Assembly: GCA_029255685.2 (NCBI GenBank)
Contig: CM055315.2
Span: 72,755,681-72,819,680, forward strand
Origin: Silene conica
Taxonomy: Eukaryota > Streptophyta > Magnoliopsida > Caryophyllales > Caryophyllaceae
DNA: 64,000 bases
Reading direction: 5' to 3'
The notes beneath the pieces are model-generated. The model saw only the letters and a list, made by a program, of their open reading frames with translations, was not told where the DNA came from and searched no databases. Positions 23,239 through 34,377 of the stretch are shown here, piece by piece; the stretch's first letter is position 1; the number at the start of each line of letters is the position of its first letter. The translations under genes and the position numbers were made by a program.

Positions 23239-24235
23239 TAGACCTGGCAAAACCCGACCCAACTCGACAAAACCGATCCGACTTGCCCGATATCGGACCC
23301 GTCTGTTAATCGACAATACTATAAAATCATGGTACCCGAAATCGACTCACTCCGACCCAACATAACCCGATACGTAATCTTATTCGATAAATGATATAAC
23401 AGAACCCGAGAACACCCAAGCCGATTAAAACCCGATAAGAACAATATCTGACCCGAAAGAGAATCAAATAACCGACAATTACACTTAACTCGAGTGAACA
23501 GAGCCAAGTTAAACTGAATCAAAATAATAGTTATATTATTATTTAGTTGATTTAAGTTAAGCTAAGCAGAAAAAAACTAAATTGAGCCGCATTACACTTA
23601 TCTGGATAAGTTTAACTGATCTGAGTTAATAAGATGAGTTGGATAAAACTAAATTGAGTTGTATTACACTTTTAACTAGAGTGATAAAAAAAACTTAGTC
23701 TGATCCAAGTAAAGTTTTCATGTATTCATGTAATCTTGTAAATACATTGTAGATATTACCCTAAGTCCCTAATGCATATTGAGTTTTTTGTCCATGTGGA
23801 AGTTTTAGATCATACCATATTTTATCGCTTACACTATAATCTAAGTATGATTTCATGATGATTAAATAAATTTGTTATGAACAATGAATTTAAAAGAAAA
23901 ATAAATTGAAACATTTGTCAAAAAAAAAAGAATAAATTGTAACATGTAACCCGATATCAACCGGGTGAGAATATTATTGACTGATATGATCTGGTTGGGA
24001 ATATTGTTGACCCGATACGGACTATTACACGACATGTTAGTTGAGTAACCCGACCGCATAACAACCGAAACCGATCATGTGCTACCTGCTCAAACCCGAT
24101 ACTCGACATAAGCCATGACCTGAAACAACCCAACCAAACCCGATCCGACCTAATAATTCATAGGGGTCGAGACAATCCGACAATACAATAACCTGGTTAA
24201 ACAACCCGACTCGACCCACCCGATTTCCAGGTCAA
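23239..24235. mobile_element. CCCGA-rich MITE of about 1 kb
   Basis: The ends TAGACCTGG and CCAGGTCAA are inverted repeats. Flanks GGTACAAA and CGTACAAC share GTACAA, compatible with an aged 8-bp hAT-type duplication. Both flanks of the interior are full of ACCCGACC/CCCGA motifs, and the middle holds AT-rich sequence with TGGATAA/TTGAGTT repeats. No coding capacity. Confidence 0.45.
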
Positions 24236-24499
24236 CGTACAACCCCCCCCTCCCCCCCAAATGGAGTAGATTTTCCACTTAAAATAATCACATGCAAGTA
24301 CCGTAGAGTAGCCTTTGTCATACTAGCTATAATGATGATGTTGGAAGCATCTTCCAAATCACTACAAGACAAAAGCCAAAAGCTAAGGCATACTACATAT
24401 TGGACGGTCCATATAAGCACATATGGGTTCATTTTGACTTATAATATCTGTCTTACAAATGTTTATAAGTCTTACTTTTAATTATCCGGGTTATGAAAC

Positions 24500-24714
24500 G
24501 TCTCAATGTTTCATAACAAATCGTCGACGTTTTTCATAAAAATTACCAACCTACCCTTCCTCTCTCATTCATTCATTCAAACCAAAAACATTCAAAAATT
24601 CCCCCTCTCCCTCTCTCCTTCGACTGCCGGACTGTCGACACCACACCACCACCACACCACACGACCACCGGTGCCACCACGACCACCAATACTCCACCAC
24701 GACCACCACGACCG
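24500..24714 (+). other. Possible 5' leader exon of the PMD gene
   Basis: CT- and CACCAC-rich sequence of the kind seen in plant 5' leaders ends in a perfect donor, CCG|GTAAGT (intron from 24715). The next good acceptor in the original locus is ATGCAG|ATG at 44421/44422, where the PMD coding region starts. Removing the inserted elements brings the two within about 900 bp. The exon assignment is inference and has no transcript support. Confidence 0.4.
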
Positions 24715-24901
24715 GTAAGTGTTGTTTTAGTTGTTTTTTTAATTAATTTTGTTAAAGTTGTATAATTTTTTATTATTTTGTTGTTGTTGTTGTTGGTGGT
24801 GGTGGTGTTATTGTTAATTAGGCTAGTAATTCGAATTGTTATTGTTGTTTTTGTTAATTTTTCAATTTTCTCTTGAATTTGTGTTTTATTTTGTTGTTGT
24901 T

Positions 24902-24906
24902 GTTAG
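24902..24906. repeat. Target-site duplication GTTAG, left copy
   Basis: GTTAG directly precedes the LTR at 24907 and recurs at 27812-27816 right after it, as expected for a 5-bp LTR-element target duplication. Confidence 0.85.
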
Positions 24907-25859
24907 TGTAACATCCGTATTTTTTATAAAATATATTTTAAGGGTTTTAATTATTTTAAAGTAATAAAATAATACTTTAATAATTTATCGGAAAGTATTT
25001 TTAATAAGTAGTAAGATCCGTCTTAAGAACCTTAAGTCCTTAAGACGAATACAAACTTGGCAACTTAAGTTTCTATCCTAAAACCCGTTCATTTCTACCA
25101 AACCCGTTTTCCTTGAAACGGGAAAGGACCATTATAAACCCTCATAAAACCCATTTAGTCGACATATTGCTTCCTTCTCAAAACAAAACACTGTAAACAA
25201 TATTTCTCACAAAACCTCCATAATCTTCATCTCTTAATCCATTTTTCTTCATCATCCGTTCACCGAATCAAGGTAATAAATATATTTTCGGAATCCTCAT
25301 CGAATTTGCAAGCAATCTATCACTTCCGTTTTTCATTTCCATCAACTCGAAATTTGGGCTGTTTTCATGGAATTCGTTCTTGAGTCCTAAAATCCGTGTT
25401 TCTTGCTTGTAGGTGAAGGTTTAGACAACCCGGACGTGGATAGCTACGTGGTAGCGGAAGAGCTTTGATCGGAAATCGCTTTAAGGTGACAATTATGAGA
25501 AAACTCGGCCTTATTGTATATATTAGCACTTTTCTTGGTTGATGATGAAAGTTTCTGTTTTTCTTATGGTATTTATGTTGAACGAACCTAGTATCATGTT
25601 AGGAATCCTTCTTAAAGACCTTCATATGCTTGGTTGATGATATAGATGCTTATTGTTCAATTTCAGAGATTTGATGCTTAAGACGGATACAAGTAATTAT
25701 CTTATTGAGGCTTATTTGTGGAGTTTGATGATTGTAATTGGTGTATTCGATGTTCATGTATGCTGGGAATTGTATGCTGTTAGTGATTATAGAGATTTAG
25801 AATTGTTTTAGTCGAAGTTTGTCGTTGCTGGAAAACGCAAAATCGTGCTCAGGCTCTCT

Positions 25860-26250
25860 GAGCCGGTCGACCAACCGGCCGCCGGTCGACCGGCTGGGAG
25901 TGCGTGTAGGTATTTTTGCGAAAGTTTGAAAATATAGGATTTGTGTTGCCAGCCGGTAGGCCGGCTGCCTGCCAACCGGCTGCTAGCCTCTTTTATAGAA
26001 AATGCGTAGAGTTGAGATTGTGGAATTTGGTTCCCCAGCCGGTAGGCCGGCTGCCTGCCGACCGGCTGGGAACCCATTTGGCCTTTTGTTCGTATTTTAA
26101 GGAAAAGGAAAGGGAGAGTGGGTGTCCAGCCGGTAGGCCGGCTGCCTGCCGACCGGCTGGGAACCCCTGATGCCGTGTTTTGTTTTAAAAGAATTGAAAG
26201 GAGCACGAGTTGTCAGACGGTCAGCCGGCTGCCTGCCACTGACCGGCTGA
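25860..26250 (+). repeat. Five palindrome-bearing units at about 88-bp spacing in the LTR
   Basis: Self-complementary GC-rich blocks start near 25861, 25949, 26037, 26127 and 26213. The first holds two GTCGAC palindromes (centres 25868.5 and 25887.5). The others read CAGCCGGTAGGCCGGCTG followed by CTGCC(A/G)ACCGGCTG. The AT-rich spacers look like diverged copies of each other, so this is an ancient approx. 88-bp tandem array in which the palindromic part has been kept. The other LTR copy has it at about 41818-42195 with a short deletion in unit 2. Confidence 0.85.
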
Positions 26251-26534
26251 GAGCCCTGTTTATCATTGTTTTGTTTTTAACTTTCAAACGGTTTATCGGT
26301 TTTGTTTGGGATTCGTTCCATGTACCTTTTATGTGTGTTTGAGGTCCCCGGAGGATGGGCGACACTATATTGGGTTCAGGAATGGAGAGAGGATAGAGAC
26401 CCCCCGGTCGGGTAACCGAAAGGGAAACCGGCTCTCCCTCATCTTAGTTCCCGGGATCAATTAAGTGTTGTTTAGTGGTTTAAGAAGTTAGAACTATAGG
26501 TTAGATTCTATCTTTGGATGTTATTGGTTGATGC

Positions 26535-27085
26535 GTGGTATGCCTTAAGCTGGCCTCTGAGCTTAACACGTGAGTTGTATGTCGCGTGATGGGATATGTG
26601 TTAAGTTCACCTCTGGACCCATTACGTGTTTTGCTTGTGGCGTGTCAGGATATGTGTTAAGTTCACCTCTGGACCTGACACGTGATCAGTTGTCGTACAC
26701 GGGATATGTGTTAAGTTCAACTCTGGACCCGGTGTGCGATAGCTGTGTATTGGGATATGTATTAAGTTCACCTTTGGACCCAATACTTGTTTGTAGCATT
26801 GGGATATGTGTTAAGTTCACCTCTGGACCCTTTGCTTGTGGATGTTTAGGGATATGTGTTAAGTTCACCTCTGGACCCTTTACTTGAATTGTATGTTGGG
26901 ATATGTGTTAAGTTCACCTCTGGACCCGACATTGTTTTGGTAGTTGGATATGTGTTAAGTTCACCTCTGGACCCATTGCTAGTGTTTACTGATATCTTGG
27001 TCTATGCCTTAAGTTGGCCTCTGAGTCCTTGATTGTGAAAGTATGTTGGTATGTAGGTTATGTCTTAAGTTGACTGCTGAACCTT
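26535..27085 (+). repeat. Tandem array of GGATATGTGTTAAGTTCACC units in the LTR
   Basis: About ten units with core ATGTGTTAAGTTCACCTCTGGACC recur at 48-60 bp intervals, with variable spacers. The outer units are more diverged (TATGCCTTAAGCTGGCCTCTGAGC, split here by wording only). The array encodes no real protein; the apparent open frames are translations of the repeat. It is shared with the LTR at 40863 (about 42480-43030). Confidence 0.88.
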
Positions 27086-27811
27086 ATACTTGCTGAGTTT
27101 ATCTTCTTGCCTTGAGTTTGGTACAGTGTCAGATAAGCATGATGAAGTTAATGATTTTATTACTTTGGTTGTAATCTGTGCACCCAAGGCATTGGGTGAC
27201 TCTTTGATCGGTTTCATAAATAGTTGGACTGAAAGACCCCCCGACTGGGTAACCAGTAGGGAAACCGGCTCTCCTTGCAAACGGTTTATGAAGTTGGTTG
27301 AGAGCCGTGCATTAGAGTTTGCATGATAGTATGAGATCAGTTATTGAGATATTGATATGTTTCACATCTTTATATATGTTTGAGTATTCTGTTTGTTTTG
27401 CTTGTTACGTGTCGTTACAAAAGGTGGCTAGGAGAACTCTAGTCACTCCCCACTGATTGTGGCATACATGTTTTCATGTATGTAGGTACATGCAGGTTGG
27501 ACAGGGTTGGATGAGAGCTAGCGAGTGAGGATCCTTTTGTCATCATATGACTTACACATTCGAGTAGCTAGACTCTAGTTTTACAGTTGTTATCTTTTGG
27601 TGCCTGTAGGGATGTTCCATCCCAGGCTTTGTATATATTTGGTTCTGTACTTAGAACTGTTATACTTATCTATTTTGTTTATATCAGTTTTCAGTTTCTG
27701 TTTCAGTTTTAAATTACCTCGCATGTTGTTTATGTTTAGAAAGTTTTAAATTCCGCTGCATTTTTAGTACTTTGGATGTTTTATATTTCCGCTTTCGCGA
27801 GGGGTTTTACA

Positions 27812-28350
27812 GTTAGTTAGTTAGTGTTGTTTGTAGTTGTTAGTATTATTGTTAGTATTGTTGTTAGTGTTGTTGTTAGTGTTTGCATAGATTGAAGGAA
27901 TGAGAAATTGATAATCGGGTTGATGGGTGGGGGGTAGGATGTGGGTGTTAGACGTCCCTCATGGGGAGGGACATGGGGAATCAAAGTCCCCCATGGGGTG
28001 GGACGTGCGGATTCAACGTCCCCCATGGGGGAGGACGTGGGGAATGGAAGTCCCTCATGGGGAGGGACGTGTGTTTGGCACGTCTAACACGTCATGGGCG
28101 TGTATTTGGCACGTCTAAGGGGGGTGATCGATTGACGTGTGTTTCGCACGTCTATGAGGGTTTTGGATGTGAAATATGCAAGTCCTACCCATGGTTGAAC
28201 TTTGAAATTCAAAGTCCCTCCATGGTTCAGACTTTTTTTATTTCGTCTTATCCGTATATTTTCAATTTTAATTGTTAAACGTTATTTTTTTTTATAAAAA
28301 GTTGTAAATTTTGTATTTAAATGGGTAGTTTATATTTTTTATTTCGTCTT
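27812..28350 (+). repeat. First copy of host flank, duplicated at 43760
   Basis: Sequence beginning GTTAGTTAGTTAGTGTTG and running through the GTCCC(C/T)CATGGGG repeats to about 28335 is nearly identical to 43760-44260, which leads into the PMD gene. At its right edge a repeated TTTATTTCGTCTTATCC joins directly into LTR sequence at 28351, sharing ATCC. It is therefore a duplicated piece of the true 3' flank of the retroelement. Confidence 0.85.
27950..28165 (+). repeat. About 32-bp repeats with GTCCCNCATGGGG and ACGT cores
   Basis: Units start GTCC(C/T)(C)CATGGGG..GGGACGTG at roughly 27953, 27984, 28016 and 28048, then decay into GGCACGTCTAA units. Each has an inverted GTCCC..GGGAC pair and GACGTG/CACGTC motifs resembling bZIP-type ACGT sites. 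The second genomic copy is at about 43896-44105. Confidence 0.75.
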
Positions 28351-28632
28351 ATCCTTTTGTCATCATATGACTTACACATTCGAGTAACTAGACTCTAGTT
28401 TTACAGTTGTTATCTTTTGGTGCCTGTAGGGATGTTCCATCCCAGACTTGGTATATATTTGGTTTCCGTACTTAGAACTGTTATACTTATCTATTTTGTT
28501 TATATCAGTTTTCAGTTTCTGTTTCAGTTTTAAATCACCTCGCATGTTGTTTATGTTTTAAAAGTTTTAAATTCCGCTACATTTTTAGTACTTTGGATGT
28601 TTTAGATTTCCGCTTTCGCGAGGGGTTTTACA
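28351..28632 (+). repeat. 3' end of an LTR (281 bp), recombinant 5' LTR remnant
   Basis: Matches 27531-27811 almost exactly, ending TTTTACA, and is followed two bases later by the primer-binding site. It is all that remains of the 5' LTR of the internal chromovirus copy. Its left edge is the junction with the duplicated host flank. Confidence 0.88.
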
Positions 28633-28634
28633 GT

Positions 28635-28646
28635 TGGTATCAGAGC
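28635..28646 (+). other. Primer-binding site (initiator Met tRNA)
   Basis: TGGTATCAGAGC is the usual plant retroelement site complementary to the 3' end of initiator methionine tRNA. It lies 2 bp after the LTR. Confidence 0.92.
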
Positions 28647-28798
28647 ATTATTGCTCCCGACGCACTCATGTGACCCCCAACCTTAACTTGACCAAATAAA
28701 CAAATAATGAATGAGAGATGGGGTAGATCTAAGAATTTATATTGTAGTCTATTTGTGATTGCTAATTGCTAAGTTAACACTTGCTTTTGTTTTGAAGG

Positions 28799-29264
28799 AT
28801 GGTGAGGACTACAGCTGCTGAGAATACCATAATGATAGCACTTCATCAGTTGCTAGAGAACCAGAGACAACAAGCAGAGAATGTTCCACCTCCTCCACCG
28901 CCAGGCAATGAGGCCAATCGGCCTGGTAGCTTCTCTTGGATATCATCACAGATGTCCAGGAGCCACGTGAAGACCTATGGAGGCGAAGTTGATCCGGTAG
29001 CCCTTACTGAGTGGTTCCGTGAGATGGAGAGGAGCTTTACCATGTACTCGGTTGTCAGGGAGGATAGGGTGCGTCTAGCCACTCACTTTCTGACTTTGGA
29101 AGCCGATAGATGGTGGGTATTGACTGGTCCTACTTTCACTCTTGATCCATTATTCGATTGGGATGCTTTTAAGGATAAGCTCGAGACGAGGTTTTATCCT
29201 AAGGAGCTTAGATCACAGAGACTTAAGGAATTCATGGATTTGAAGCAGGGTAAGATGTCCGTTC
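28799..29264 (+). pseudogene. Chromovirus gag, N-terminal part
   Basis: Starts MVRTTAAENT. After a Pro-rich stretch it has the retrotransposon gag (capsid-like) domain with TEWFREMERSF and ATHFLTLEADRWW. The frame is cut after KQGKMSV by the LTR inserted at 29265. It resumes in the same frame at 30507 once the insertion and one CGTTC duplicate are disregarded. Gag would form the particle in which reverse transcription occurs. Confidence 0.88.
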
Positions 29265-30501
29265 TGTTGGGTTTTATTAGTTGCTCATAAACTAATCTTT
29301 AGTCATACTAACATAATCTTTTATTTACCCTTTAAATAACATGTTATAAGTGATCTTATGCATGCTAAAGTGCGGAAATAAGAGAGTTCTCGAACCCTTA
29401 CACACGGTCCGAAAGTATGGCTAGGATGATCCTCCAAGTACCCAAATAAGAATACCTCTTTTGGATGCACCAAGACAATCCCTTAATCAACCGAAATCTT
29501 GAACAAGCTAGCACAAAACCGGTTGCTCCTTAAAACTATTCTAATCTCTGTAATTAGAATATTATTTCAATACTAATATTAACAACTTATTATTATTAGT
29601 ATTTTTATTATTATCACTATAATAATATATAGAGGTTTTTATTAGATTTTCTCTACTTCGAAAATTTTGCCAACATAAGAACTAACTCATCTTATGAGCT
29701 TACCCACAAGATTTAAAGAGGGTGTCTTTGTTCTTGGGTGGCCGGGTATGGGGAGAAGCAAGAGGGGACATTTCCTCCTTTCTATGTTGCTAGGGTGGCT
29801 CTAGGTTAGTGTTCTCTAGGATGTTGTCTAAACATCATGATTATAGTGTATTTAACACACTAATAATCCACACTACCATTTCCACTTAGCCGCCCAAGTT
29901 ATACTTAAAATGGACTTCATTTTACAAATGTGTCAATTGTAGAATTTGTATAAATGTGACATCTTATATGTCACTAGGTAATACAATAATAATAATATAA
30001 ATATTTATCATATAAATATTGTATATTAAATAAATCATATTTATTAATTGACATGTAATTCGAAATTACAAATATAAAATGACAATTTATCGTCAATACG
30101 ATTTACAACCTTTGTATTAATTTCAACCCGATTTATTCTAATAACGATATAATAAAATATCGTTCAATGTTTAACAATTGACACATTTCAATTTTAAACA
30201 TAAATCTTACTTTTAAGATTTAACCTCTAATTTCTCGATATACGAGTTTAAGGAATATGAGCAAATCGTATCAATATACATTTGATCATTTTATCAATTA
30301 AGGGAATTGTCCTGAAGGTGTGACCTAAAGGGATCAACTGACCACCACCGTCATACGACAGTAATGTCAAACTCTAGCTAGCCAATCATTACCGATTAAT
30401 GTTGGTCAGTTGACTAATATAAATCGTATCATCCCTTGCGCATTCTCGTTATGAGATTTAATTACGTGATCGCACTATTGTTGAGGACACATTTCCCAAC
30501 A
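29265..30501 (-). mobile_element. Solo LTR of a Ty1/copia element inside gag
   Basis: 1,237 bp with termini TGTTGGG and CCCAACA, flanked by CGTTC at 29260-29264 and 30502-30506. There is no coding capacity. On the minus strand its start resembles the start of the LTR at 61071-62358 (TGTTGGGAAATGTGTCCTC versus TGTTGGAGGTTGTGTCCTC), so it is the same family in the same orientation. The host gag frame is uninterrupted apart from the 5-bp duplication. Confidence 0.9.
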
Positions 30502-33070
30502 CGTTCAGGAGTACACCGACAAATTCAACCAGCTTGCACATTTTGCTTCGAAGTTTGTCAGAGATGAGGCTGAGAGAGTTTACTTCTACCGAGGGAAGTT
30601 GGGGCCTCGCATTGAGAGTATGGTCCGTCGTGATTCGACTTCTTTCGTGGAGGTATATGATGATGCTATTTGGGCAGAGAGTTCTATTCGTGCCATTGAT
30701 GTTGAGTCCAGAGCCGCTACTGCTAGTATGCCATCGCACCAGAGATCTGTGTACCAGGGGAAGAGACCTTTTGTTCCATCTACTTCTTCTCCTTCTTCTC
30801 AGAAGAAGCGATTTGAGAGATTTTCTGCTCCGGTTGCTAAGACCATTGTTCACACCGACACATCTCCTAGTGTTTGCCACCGCTGTGGTAAACCATCTCA
30901 TCCTGGTTTTGATTGTTTCAAGAATGCCTATAAGTGTTTCACCTGTAATGGATTTGAGCATCGGTCTTATGAGTGTCCTGAGAGGAACACCGCACTTGGC
31001 AAGGCTGCCACTGCTGCTGCAGCAACTAAGGGAGGAAAGGCTAAGGGGAAGATCTTCGTGATGACTAGAGCTGAGGCTGAGGCTCATCCAGACATTGTTG
31101 CCGGTATCTTTTCTGTTCTTGGCGCTGAGTGCCTTATTCTATTTGATACTGGTGCTTCTCTATCATTTATATCGACTCAGTTCGCAGACCGTTTAGCTCT
31201 TGAGTCTTCCTTGGTTGAGGAGACCTCCATTTCCTTGCCTTCGGGAGACGTATTTTCTTGCTCATCTTCCCATAGGGATGTTCCGATTATTATTGGTCAA
31301 GCCACATTTCCAGCGGACTTACTGAGATTTCCACTCGAGGAGTTTGACATTATCCTCGGTATGGATTGGTTATCGCGATACCATGCTCGCTTCGAGTGTC
31401 GCGACCAGAAAATCTGCTTGAGGAGTTCTTCAGGAGTTCGTGTTTCCTATAGGGGAACTCGCCCTAAAAAGGGTGTTCGTGTGATTTCTTCGATGAAAGC
31501 ATCTCATCTTCTTAGGAAGGGTTGCCAAGCCTTCATGTGTGTTATTACAGCTGCTAAGCCATCGTTAACGAAGCTTGAGGATGTAGCTATTGTTCGTGAG
31601 TATCCAGATGTTTTCCCAGAAGAGTTGCCAGGGATACCGCCAGTGAGAGATGTGGAGTTTACTATTGAGCTTGTTCCAGGTACCGGACCTATATCTAAGG
31701 CTCCTTACCGTATGGCTCCGCCTGAGTTGAAAGAGTTGAAGCAGCAATTAGAAGAGATGATCGAGAAGGGATTCATTAGACCGAGCGCTTCTCCGTGGGG
31801 TGCTCCAGTTTTATTTGTCAAGAAGAAATATGGTTCCATGAGACTTTGCATTGATTACAGAGATTTGAACAGAGTGACCGTGAAGAACAAATATCCTTTG
31901 CCGAGAATTGATGATTTGTTCGATCAGTTGAGGGGTGCTTCTAGGTTTTCTAAGATTGATCTTCGATCGGGTTATCATCAGATTCCAGTGAGAGAGGCTG
32001 ATATTGCGAAGACTGCTTTTCATACCAGATATGGGCATTTTGAGTTCGTGGTTATGCCTTTTGGGTTGACTAATGCACCTGCTATTTTCATGGATCAGAT
32101 GAACCGCACCTTTAGTGAGTTTCTTGACACTTGTGTTGTGGTGTTTATTGATGACATCCTCATTTATGCGAAGACTGATGCAGAGCATGCCGAGCATCTT
32201 CGATTGATTCTTGGGATTTTACGTCGACGGAAGTGGTTCGCGAAGTTCTCTAAGTGTGAGTTTTGGCTTTCTAAGGTTGCATTTCTTGGACATGTGATAT
32301 CTAGTGAGGGAGTTATGGTTGATCCCACAAAGATTGAGGCCGTTGTTGATTGGGAGAGTCCCAAAGATGTAGGAGAGATCCGTAGTTTCCTTGGATTGGC
32401 TGGTTATGATCGTAGATTCGTTGAGGATTTCTCTAGGTTGGCTCGTCCGATGACCCAATTGTTGAAGAAAGAGGCTAAGTTTGTTTGGACAGATAAGTGT
32501 GAGAGCTCATTTCAGGAATTGAAGACCAGATTGACTTCTGCTCCAGTACTTGCTTTCCCAGAGATTGGGGTTGACTTTGATGTTTATTGCGATGCTTCGA
32601 TGTTAGGGCTTGGTTGTGTGTTGATGCAGAGTGGTAAGGTGATTGCTTATTCGTCGAGACAGTTGCGAGTTCACGAGGTGAACTATCCTACGCATGATCT
32701 TGAGTTAGCTGCTGTGGTTCATGCCTTGAAGATGTGGCGTCATTACTTGATTGGATCTCATTGTCGCATTTTCACGGATCATAAGAGTTTAAAGTACATT
32801 CTCACACAGAAAGACCTCAATATGCGACAACGTCGTTGGCTAGAGTTGGTTAAGGATTATGACATTGAGTTATTGTATCATGAGGGTAAGGCCAATGTGG
32901 TTGCTGATGCGCTTAGCCGCAAGACTTCTCATTCGATGAGTGCTATGCGCGTGTTGCCCGATGAGCTTTGTTCCGAGTTCCGGAAGCTGAGATTAGAGAT
33001 GGTTGGTAGTGGTTTTGATTGGTTAGCTGCTATGTCTGCCGAGCCGTCTTTATATTGTGAGATTCGTTAG
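30502..33070 (+). pseudogene. Chromovirus gag C-terminus, protease, reverse transcriptase, RNase H
   Basis: The open frame enters from gag at 30507. It shows two CX2CX4HX4C knuckles ([14 protein letters not shown] at about 30875 and [14 protein letters not shown]), an aspartic protease active site LFDTGAS, the reverse transcriptase core with [19 protein letters not shown] and FIDDILIY (about 32143), and RNase H with [15 protein letters not shown] and FTDHKSLKY. The frame ends at TAG 33068-33070 and continues in the same frame beyond, so this is a nonsense mutation. The first Met of the longest open stretch (30599) is internal. The product would copy genomic RNA to DNA in the particle. Confidence 0.88.
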
Positions 33071-34377
33071 GGTTTACCTACTGATGCTGCTTTTCTGAAG
33101 TTTGAAGCCAAGATTACGAGAGGTGATGCTCCAGACTTAGTGATTGATTCAGATGGTTTCCTTCGATTTTGAGGTGGGATGTATGTCCCCGACGTGCCAG
33201 ATTTGAGGAAGAGGGTTCTAGATGAGGCTCACTTGACACCGTATTCAGTTCCTCCAGGAGGCGAGAAGATGCACAAGGATTTGAGACTTATATTTTGGTG
33301 GCCTGGAATGAAGAGAGAGATTTTGGATTACGTGAGTAGGTGCTTGACTTGTCAACAGGTCAAGATAGAGCATAGGAGGCCAGGAGGTTTGTTGCAGCCG
33401 CTCCACGTTCCTCAGTGGAAGTGGGAGTGCATTTCGATGGACTTTGTGACTGCTTTGCCTAAGACTGTGGGAGGCAAGGATGCGATTTGGGTTGTTGTTG
33501 TTCGACTGACTAAGTGTGCCAGATTTGTGCCTATCAGAGAGACTTGGGATATGGACCGTTTAGCCAGGGCTTATATTGCAGAGATAGTCCGCTATCATGG
33601 TGTACTGAGAGAGATCGTTTCTGATCGTGATCCTCGTTTCTGCTCCATATTTTGGAAGGCTCTACAGGAGGCTATGGGTAGCCGTTTGCTGATGAGTACT
33701 GCATTTCATGCCGCGACCGATGGGCAATCTGAGAGGACCATACAGACACTAGAGGATTTGCTCCGCGCTTGTGCCCTCGATTTTCAGAGTTCTTGGGAGC
33801 AGTGTCTGCCGTTGGTGGAGTTTTCTTACAACAACAGTTACCGTTCTTCCATTTGTATGGCTCCGTACGAGGCTCTTTATGGTAGGAAGTGCCGTAGCCC
33901 GATCTGTTGGGATCAAGCGAGCGACGTGCACGACCTTGGACCAGACCAGCTAGCTGAGACCATTAACCATGTACAGCTTATCAGGAATAGGATGAAGGCC
34001 GCTCAGGACCGGCAGAAGTCCTATGCTGACGTCCGTCGTAGACCTCTCGAGTTTGAGGAGGGTGACCGTGTCTTTTTTAGAGTTTCACCGATAAAGGGCT
34101 TCAAGAGGTTTGGCGTTAAGGGCAAGCTGAGCCCTAAGTATATTGGGCCATTTGTGATCGCGAAGAGGATTGGCGCCGCCGCTTACCGTTTGGACTTGCC
34201 TCCTGGTTTGGGCAAGGTTCATAACGTCTTTCACGTTTCCCAGCTCCGCAGATATGTTAGTGATCCGAGTCATGTACTGCACAGGGAGATCGAGAACCTG
34301 GAGCCGAGTCTTGCTTTCGAGGACCGTCCAGTGAAGATCCTTGACCGTCAGGATAGGAAGCTTAGGAGCAAGGTGGT
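33071..34377 (+). pseudogene. Chromovirus integrase (interrupted before chromodomain)
   Basis: Same frame as the preceding polymerase part, with a second in-frame stop, TGA at 33170-33172. The His/Cys zinc region ends CLTCQQVK. The catalytic triad is visible as SMDFVTALP (Asp), VSDRDPRF (Asp) and GQSERTIQTLEDLLR (Glu). The GPF/Y module reads KYIGPFVIAKRIG. VHNVFHVSQLRRY leads toward the chromodomain, but the frame is cut at 34377 by the element inserted between GTGGT duplicates. Integrase joins element DNA to the chromosome. Confidence 0.88.

Larger units (their letters stand above)
24907..27811 (+). mobile_element. Solo LTR of the chromovirus (2.9 kb)
   Basis: Starts TGTAACATCC and ends TTTTACA, with GTTAG on both sides. 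It is nearly identical over its length to the LTR at 40863-43759. No primer-binding site follows it; host flank follows instead. That makes it a solo LTR left by LTR-LTR recombination. It contains two tandem arrays, listed separately. Confidence 0.88.

Noticed and set aside
26570..26890. Open frames over the LTR arrays (repeated YVLSSPLD-type peptides), also at 42510-42840 and 25808-26206
   Set aside because: Pure translation of tandem DNA repeats, open on both strands with no domain or start context.
26535..27085. Regular direct repeats with variable spacers, superficially like a CRISPR array
   Set aside because: They lie inside a plant LTR, occur in both LTR copies, and the unit length and spacers vary irregularly. 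No cas genes, and the genome is eukaryotic.
28635..28646. TGGTATCAGAGC as a possible tRNA piece (also complement near 61057)
   Set aside because: It is the primer-binding site next to an LTR; no cloverleaf surrounds it.
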